From Candidatus Nanopelagicales bacterium (GTDB taxonomy: Bacteria > Actinomycetota > Actinomycetes > S36-B12), in NCBI GenBank assembly GCA_023264215.1, contig JALQSY010000056.1:1-9483 (forward strand): 9,483 bases of DNA. Reading direction: 5' to 3'. Every line of letters begins with the position of its first letter. Positions within the stretch are counted from its first letter, which is position 1. A program made the translations under genes and the position numbers. Under the pieces are notes generated by a model. The model did no database searches. It saw only the letters and a program-made list of their open reading frames with translations, and was not told the origin of the DNA. Positions 6,348 through 9,483 of the stretch are shown in pieces.

Positions 6348-7784
6348 GTGGCCGCGACAGCATCAGCAGCACCCAGCAAGGACTACCGCACCGGCAGGGT
6401 CGTCGGGCTCGCGACAACAGCCGCCCTCGGGGGCTTCCTCTTCGGCTACGACTCGGCCGTCATCAACGGCGCCACGTCGGCGATCAAGTCGCTCTTCGAC
6501 CTCAGCGACCTCGCCATCGGATTCGTCGTCTCCATCGCGCTCATCGGCTCAGCCATCGGGGCGTGGTTCGCTGGCGCGCTCGCGGATAGGTACGGCAGAC
6601 GCCGCGTCATGCTCGTCGCGGCGGCCCTGTTCCTCATCGCCGCCGTCGGCCAGGCGTTTCCCTTCGGCGTGGTGGACCTCATGCTCTGGCGCTTCATCGG
6701 CGGCGCGGGCATCGGCGTTGCCAGCGTCATGGCGCCGATGTACATCGCCGAGATCGCTCCCGCGCAGATCCGCGGGCGCATGGGCTCGCTGCAGCAGTTC
6801 GCCATCGTCATCGGCATCTTCGCGACCGGGTTCGTCAACTACATCATCCTCCAAGCGGCAGGCGGCAACGCGCGCAACGTCTGGCTGCTCGGCCTGGAGG
6901 CATGGCAGTGGATGTTCCTGTCGATGATCGTCCCGGCCGTCGTCTACGCCGTGCTGGTCCTGCGGATCCCCGAGTCACCGCGCTACCTCGTCGCGATCAA
7001 CGAGCCGGCCAAGGCCGCCAAGGTGCTCAGCACTATCTACACCGTCGATGTGACCCCGATCGTCAAGAACATCGAGCAGTCGCTCGCCGGAGATCACAAG
7101 CCGCGCTTCTCCGATATCCGCGGTCGCACGCTCGGCCTCATGCCGATCGTGTGGATCGGCATCATCCTCAGCGCATTCCAGCAGTTCGTCGGCATCAACG
7201 CCGTCTTCTACTACTCCAACACGATCTGGGAGTCGGTCGGCTTCTCCGAGTCGCAGGCGTTCCAGACCTCGCTCATCACGACCGGCATCAACGTGCTCTT
7301 CACCGTGGTCGCGATCGTGCTCGTCGATCGCGTCGGCCGCAAGCCGCTTCTGCTCGTCGGCTCAGCCGGCATGGTCGTGACGCTGGCGACGCTCACCTGG
7401 GTCTTCGGCACCGCGGCGACCAACGCCGAGGGCCAGCCGGTCCTCGCCGACGGCCCGGACGTCATCGCCCTCATCGCCTTCAACGCCTACGTCGCGTTCT
7501 TCGCCGCCACCTGGGGCCCGATCGTCTGGGTGCTCCTGGGCGAGATGTTCCCCAACCGCATCCGGGCCACCGCCCTGGCCGTCGCCGTCGCCGCCCAGTG
7601 GGGCGCCAACTTCATCGTCTCGACGTCCTTCCCCGAGCTGGCCGGTATCTCCCTCGGGCTGGCCTACGGAATCTTCACCGCGTTCGCCATCCTGTCCATC
7701 CCCTTCGTCATGAAGTACGTCCGCGAGACCAAGGGCGTCTCCCTGGAGGACATGGGCCAGTTGGAGGGCGCCCGAGCCGCCTGA
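6348..7784 (+). CDS. glcP: GlcP-type sugar/H+ symporter (MFS, sugar porter family)
   Basis: A 478-residue inner-membrane protein of the major facilitator superfamily, of standard length for sugar porters and with the hydrophobic pattern of twelve helices. Sugar-porter signatures in order are GGFLFGYDSAVINGA (28-42), ADRYGRRR (79-86), PMYIAEIAPAQIRGRMGSLQQ (130-150), PESPRYLV (208-215), QQFVGINAVFYYS (278-290), DRVGRK (327-332), GEMFPNRIRATA (398-409) and the C-terminal ETKGVSLEDM (460-469). QQxxGxN in helix 7 and PESPR/ETKG are diagnostic for sugar transport. From memory, the sequence closely follows the glucose permease GlcP of Streptomyces in segments such as GLEAWQ, PIVWIGI and FPNRIRA. 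Glucose uptake with protons is therefore the best guess, although xylose, galactose or inositol cannot be excluded. It is divergent from sbcD and is followed after 65 bp by the rhodanese gene, which has its own promoter. No intrinsic terminator is evident after the stop. Confidence 0.9.
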   Translation: MAATASAAPSKDYRTGRVVGLATTAALGGFLFGYDSAVINGATSAIKSLFDLSDLAIGFVVSIALIGSAIGAWFAGALADRYGRRRVMLVAAALFLIAAVGQAFPFGVVDLMLWRFIGGAGIGVASVMAPMYIAEIAPAQIRGRMGSLQQFAIVIGIFATGFVNYIILQAAGGNARNVWLLGLEAWQWMFLSMIVPAVVYAVLVLRIPESPRYLVAINEPAKAAKVLSTIYTVDVTPIVKNIEQSLAGDHKPRFSDIRGRTLGLMPIVWIGIILSAFQQFVGINAVFYYSNTIWESVGFSESQAFQTSLITTGINVLFTVVAIVLVDRVGRKPLLLVGSAGMVVTLATLTWVFGTAATNAEGQPVLADGPDVIALIAFNAYVAFFAATWGPIVWVLLGEMFPNRIRATALAVAVAAQWGANFIVSTSFPELAGISLGLAYGIFTAFAILSIPFVMKYVRETKGVSLEDMGQLEGARAA

Positions 7785-7796
7785 CCGCTAGGCCGG

Positions 7797-7826
7797 TTGC
7801 TTAGATTATACCCCCGGGGGTATACT
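7797..7826 (+). promoter_or_regulatory. Promoter of the rhodanese gene
   Basis: TTGCTT (7797-7802) and TATACT (7821-7826) are separated by 18 bp and fit a housekeeping-sigma promoter well for such GC-rich DNA. Transcription would begin near 7833, giving a leader of under 20 nt that contains only the ribosome binding site. The -10 box overlaps the right end of the 18-bp palindrome, so a bound repressor would block RNA polymerase. Confidence 0.7.
7807..7824. promoter_or_regulatory. Probable CsoR/CstR-type operator, 18-bp perfect palindrome
   Basis: TATACCCCCGGGGGTATA is a perfect palindrome lying in the promoter spacer and over the first four bases of the -10 box. An ATACCC half-site, a 4-bp GC core and a GGGTAT half-site is the operator form I recall for the CsoR family, which includes copper-sensing CsoR and persulfide-sensing CstR. 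No such regulator gene is in the window. Identity of the regulator is inference. Confidence 0.68.
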
Positions 7827-7838
7827 GATCCTCCATTC

Positions 7839-7846
7839 AAGGAGGA
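7839..7846 (+). promoter_or_regulatory. Ribosome binding site of the rhodanese gene
   Basis: AAGGAGGA, a near-complete match to the 16S rRNA tail, ends 3 nt before the ATG at 7850. It suggests high translation once the promoter is released. Confidence 0.8.
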
Positions 7847-7849
7847 CCC

Positions 7850-8179
7850 ATGCACATCCCGACCACCACCGTGGCCGACCTGCACCAGCGCGTTGCCCGC
7901 GACGGGGCCAACGTCATCGACGTGCGCGAGCCCTACGAGTACGCCGCCGGCCACGTGCCCGGCGCGACCAACATCCCCATGGCGACCATCCCCGTGCGCA
8001 TTCAGGATCTGCCCAGCGGCGACGTCTACGTGATCTGCGAGAGCGGTGCCCGGTCGTGGCAGGTAGCGAGCTTCCTCGCTCAGCGTGGAATCGACGTCAC
8101 CAATGTCGACGGCGGCACCGCAGCGTGGCGATCAGCAGGCCTCCCGCTCGAGCAGGGCGCTCCCGCCTACTCACACTGA
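7850..8179 (+). CDS. Single-domain rhodanese (sulfurtransferase)
   Basis: A 109-residue protein consisting of one rhodanese domain and no signal peptide, so cytoplasmic. The family marks are VIDVREPYEYAAGHVPGATNIPM (22-44), the active-site loop CESGARS with catalytic Cys63 and Arg68, and the end motif NVDGGTAAWRSAGLPL. The six-residue CxxGxR loop is that of sulfurtransferases moving sulfane sulfur as a Cys persulfide, not the longer loop of Cdc25-type phosphatases. Such proteins pass sulfur from thiosulfate, glutathione persulfide or polysulfide to thiols or cyanide. Small rhodaneses of this kind often sit in sulfide/persulfide or metal-stress genes, which agrees with the CsoR/CstR-like palindrome in the promoter. 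Expected regulation is repression lifted by persulfide or copper. The gene is transcribed away from the symporter and converges on the aldehyde dehydrogenase gene. No partner such as a persulfide dioxygenase or sulfide:quinone oxidoreductase lies within the window. Confidence 0.9.
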   Translation: MHIPTTTVADLHQRVARDGANVIDVREPYEYAAGHVPGATNIPMATIPVRIQDLPSGDVYVICESGARSWQVASFLAQRGIDVTNVDGGTAAWRSAGLPLEQGAPAYSH

Positions 8180-8305
8180 GCGGATCGGTCCACTCGTCGC
8201 TCCACGTGGCTGTCCACCCGCTTTCACCCTCGAAGTGGCAGCCACTCCGGGGCGAAACGCTGTCGGAGCACAACCCTTTCGAGGGTGAAAGCACCCCGGG
8301 GTACC
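8180..8305. other. Convergent intergenic gap with no supported gene
   Basis: The 126 bp between the rhodanese stop and the aldehyde dehydrogenase stop contain no plausible gene. They hold an 8-bp palindrome CCACGTGG (8202-8209), the structured element at 8220-8292, and a 10-bp palindrome ACCCCGGGGT (8293-8302). Open frames across it lack ribosome binding sites and run into the neighbouring genes. Confidence 0.7.
8220..8292. repeat. 73-nt inverted-repeat element with two inner hairpins
   Basis: GCTTTCACCCTCGAA (8220-8234) is exactly repeated in inverted form at 8278-8292, giving a 15-bp perfect stem. The 43-nt interior holds two further hairpins: GTGGC/GCCAC around one base (8235-8245), and CTCCG (8245-8249) with CGGAG (8264-8268), enclosing GCG-AAA-CGC (8252-8260). 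The two share base 8245. The whole can fold as a three-way junction on either strand. No T-tract follows on either side, so a classical intrinsic terminator is not shown, although its place between convergent genes suits a bidirectional terminator. It could also be a dispersed intergenic repeat, a protein-binding site or a small structured RNA. Confidence 0.6.
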
Positions 8306-9483
8306 TCAGCCGTTGAGGATGACGAGGCGCTCCTCGGTCATCTCACGCACCGAGTAGGCCGGGCCCTCACGGGTGTTGCCCGAGTCGCGCAGACCGCCGT
8401 ACGGCATCTGATCCGCACGCCAGGTCGGCACCTCGTTGATGAGGACTCCGCCGAAGTCCAGAGTGCGCGCGGCCTTGATCGCCTTGGAGACGTCGGCCGT
8501 GAAGACCCCCGCCTGCAGCCCGTAGCGCGTGTCATTGGCCCGGCGCAATGCGTCGTCGAAGTCCGAGAACGACTGGATCGCCACGACCGGCCCGAAGACC
8601 TCCAGCGCGCAGACATTCATCTCCGGCTTGGCGTCGACGATCACCGTCGGCTGGAGCACGCCGTCCGCGGCGATCTCGCCACCGCACGCGACGCGGCCAC
8701 CATCGGCAACGGCCTCGTCGATCCACGCCTTGACGCGGTCGCGCTCACCGGTGGAGATGAGTGCCGACACATCGGTGGCCTCATCGCTGGGATCACCGAC
8801 GACGAGCGTCTTGACCGCATCGACGAGGGCGGCCGTCACCGGCTCGACAAGGGACTCGTGGACAAACAGGCGCTGCGTCGAGATACACGACTGGCCCGCG
8901 TGCGAGAAGCCGGCGATCTTGATCTTGGCGACGGCGGTCTGCCAATCACCGTCCGCGTCGATGATCACCGGCGCGTTGTTGCCGAGTTCGAGGCCCACTC
9001 GCTTGCGCGGGGCCTTGGCCCGGATGCTCCAGCCGACCTCCGGCGAACCGGTGAAGGTGATGAGCGCGACATCGGGGTTGTCGACGAGCGCTCCGCCCAC
9101 GGTCGTGCCGCCGCCGGTGACGATCTGCAGGTACCCCGGGGGCAGGCCGCACTCCTCGATGAGCATGCGCGCCAGCAGGATCGCCGAGAACGGCGTCTGC
9201 ATCGCGGGCTTGAGCACGACCGGGCAGCCGGCAGCGATCGCCGGACCGAGCTTGTGCGCGACGAGATTGAGCGGGAAGTTGAACGGCGAGATCGCGCCGA
9301 CGACGCCGATGGGCACGCGCAGGACGAAGCCGAGTTTGCCCTCGCCCGCAGCAGCTGCCTCAAGTGGCACCGTCTCACCGGTGAGCGTGCGAGCCACGGC
9401 CGCAGAGAACTGCATGGTGCTCGCCGCTCGCTCAGCCTCCACGCGCGCGGTGCGGATGGGCTTGGCGGCCTCGAGCGCGATGC
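8306..9483 (-). CDS. Aldehyde dehydrogenase, lactaldehyde/phosphonoacetaldehyde-type group (N-terminus outside window)
   Basis: The frame is open to the right edge and stops with TGA at 8308-8306, so about 391 C-terminal residues are visible and roughly 80-100 are missing. A GTG at 9442 is not the start, since the family-like EAAKPIRTARVEAERAA runs through it. Catalytic landmarks are PFNFPLNLVAHKLGPAIAAG, FTGSPEVGW of the NAD(P) site, the general base in GLELGNNAP (Glu at 8989-8987) and the nucleophile in GQSCIS (Cys codon 8887-8885), 34 residues apart as usual. FGPVVAI and the end GGVLINEVPTWRADQMPYGGLRDSG follow. The VPTxRxDxMPYGG ending and LELGxNA form point to the subgroup with lactaldehyde, phosphonoacetaldehyde and non-phosphorylating glyceraldehyde-3-phosphate dehydrogenases, rather than betaine-aldehyde or succinate-semialdehyde enzymes. 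The substrate remains unknown. The protein is cytoplasmic, and the gene converges on the rhodanese gene. Confidence 0.9.
   Translation of the reverse strand, partial: IALEAAKPIRTARVEAERAASTMQFSAAVARTLTGETVPLEAAAAGEGKLGFVLRVPIGVVGAISPFNFPLNLVAHKLGPAIAAGCPVVLKPAMQTPFSAILLARMLIEECGLPPGYLQIVTGGGTTVGGALVDNPDVALITFTGSPEVGWSIRAKAPRKRVGLELGNNAPVIIDADGDWQTAVAKIKIAGFSHAGQSCISTQRLFVHESLVEPVTAALVDAVKTLVVGDPSDEATDVSALISTGERDRVKAWIDEAVADGGRVACGGEIAADGVLQPTVIVDAKPEMNVCALEVFGPVVAIQSFSDFDDALRRANDTRYGLQAGVFTADVSKAIKAARTLDFGGVLINEVPTWRADQMPYGGLRDSGNTREGPAYSVREMTEERLVILNG

Noticed and set aside
6220..6417. N-terminal extension of SbcD by 66 residues from an upstream ATG
   Set aside because: The added residues are Arg/Gly-rich and unlike the family, they overlap the oppositely directed symporter gene, and a strong ribosome binding site stands before the ATG at 6219.
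7782..7798. Possible terminator after the symporter (ACCG...CGGT)
   Set aside because: The stem has only 4 bp and no T-tract; it is too weak to call.
8202..8209. CCACGTGG palindrome as a regulatory site
   Set aside because: An 8-bp palindrome is expected by chance at this GC content, and it lies downstream of genes in both directions.
8293..8302. ACCCCGGGGT palindrome as a second CsoR/CstR-like operator
   Set aside because: It is only 10 bp, lacks the full flanking TAT/ATA, and sits at the 3' end of two convergent genes with no promoter to control. The similar C/G run near 9132 lies inside the aldehyde dehydrogenase coding sequence.
1..9483. CRISPR array, tRNA or rRNA gene, insertion sequence, phage or defence island
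   Set aside because: I found no regularly spaced repeats, cloverleaf with an anticodon arm, transposase or integrase sequence, or known defence gene. SbcCD is a core repair complex here, not by itself a defence system.

Overview
The window is about two-thirds G+C, its genes strongly prefer G or C at third codon positions, and it uses GTG as well as ATG starts. Together with the protein families present, this points to a high-GC Gram-positive (actinobacterial) chromosome. I cannot name the genus. There is no sign of a phage, insertion sequence, CRISPR array or tRNA. Most of the window looks like ordinary core and metabolic genes.

Layout. (1) At 2-352 (+) lies the 3' part of a low-molecular-weight protein tyrosine phosphatase; its start is outside the window. 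(2) From 6219 down to 342 (-) is a tightly packed four-gene run: sbcD, sbcC, a double-hotdog acyl-CoA thioesterase-like gene and an alpha-methylacyl-CoA racemase. The junctions are TGA-C-ATG, TGA-C-GTG (or a 20-bp overlap) and ATGA, so the run looks like one translationally coupled operon. It ties a DNA double-strand-break/hairpin nuclease to two acyl-CoA enzymes. The racemase and phosphatase genes converge and overlap by 11 bp. (3) A 128-bp divergent intergenic region (6220-6347) separates sbcD from a GlcP-type sugar/proton symporter (6348-7784, +). (4) After a 65-bp gap comes a small single-domain rhodanese (7850-8179, +). Its promoter contains a perfect 18-bp palindrome, TATACCCCCGGGGGTATA, placed between and over the -35 and -10 boxes; it resembles operators of the CsoR/CstR repressor family. 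(5) A 126-bp convergent gap (8180-8305) holds a 73-nt element with a 15-bp perfect outer stem and two inner hairpins. (6) An NAD(P)-dependent aldehyde dehydrogenase on the minus strand runs off the right edge (8306-9483).

How the genes work together. SbcC and SbcD form the Mre11/Rad50-like complex. The thioesterase and racemase probably act on branched or other fatty acyl-CoAs. The symporter brings in hexose. The rhodanese handles sulfane sulfur and is probably switched by copper or persulfide through a regulator encoded elsewhere. The aldehyde dehydrogenase oxidises a short, probably hydroxylated or phosphonylated aldehyde. The most interesting items are the rhodanese operator, the structured 73-nt element, the competing hairpins over the sbcD ribosome binding site, and the unexpected gene content of the sbcDC operon.
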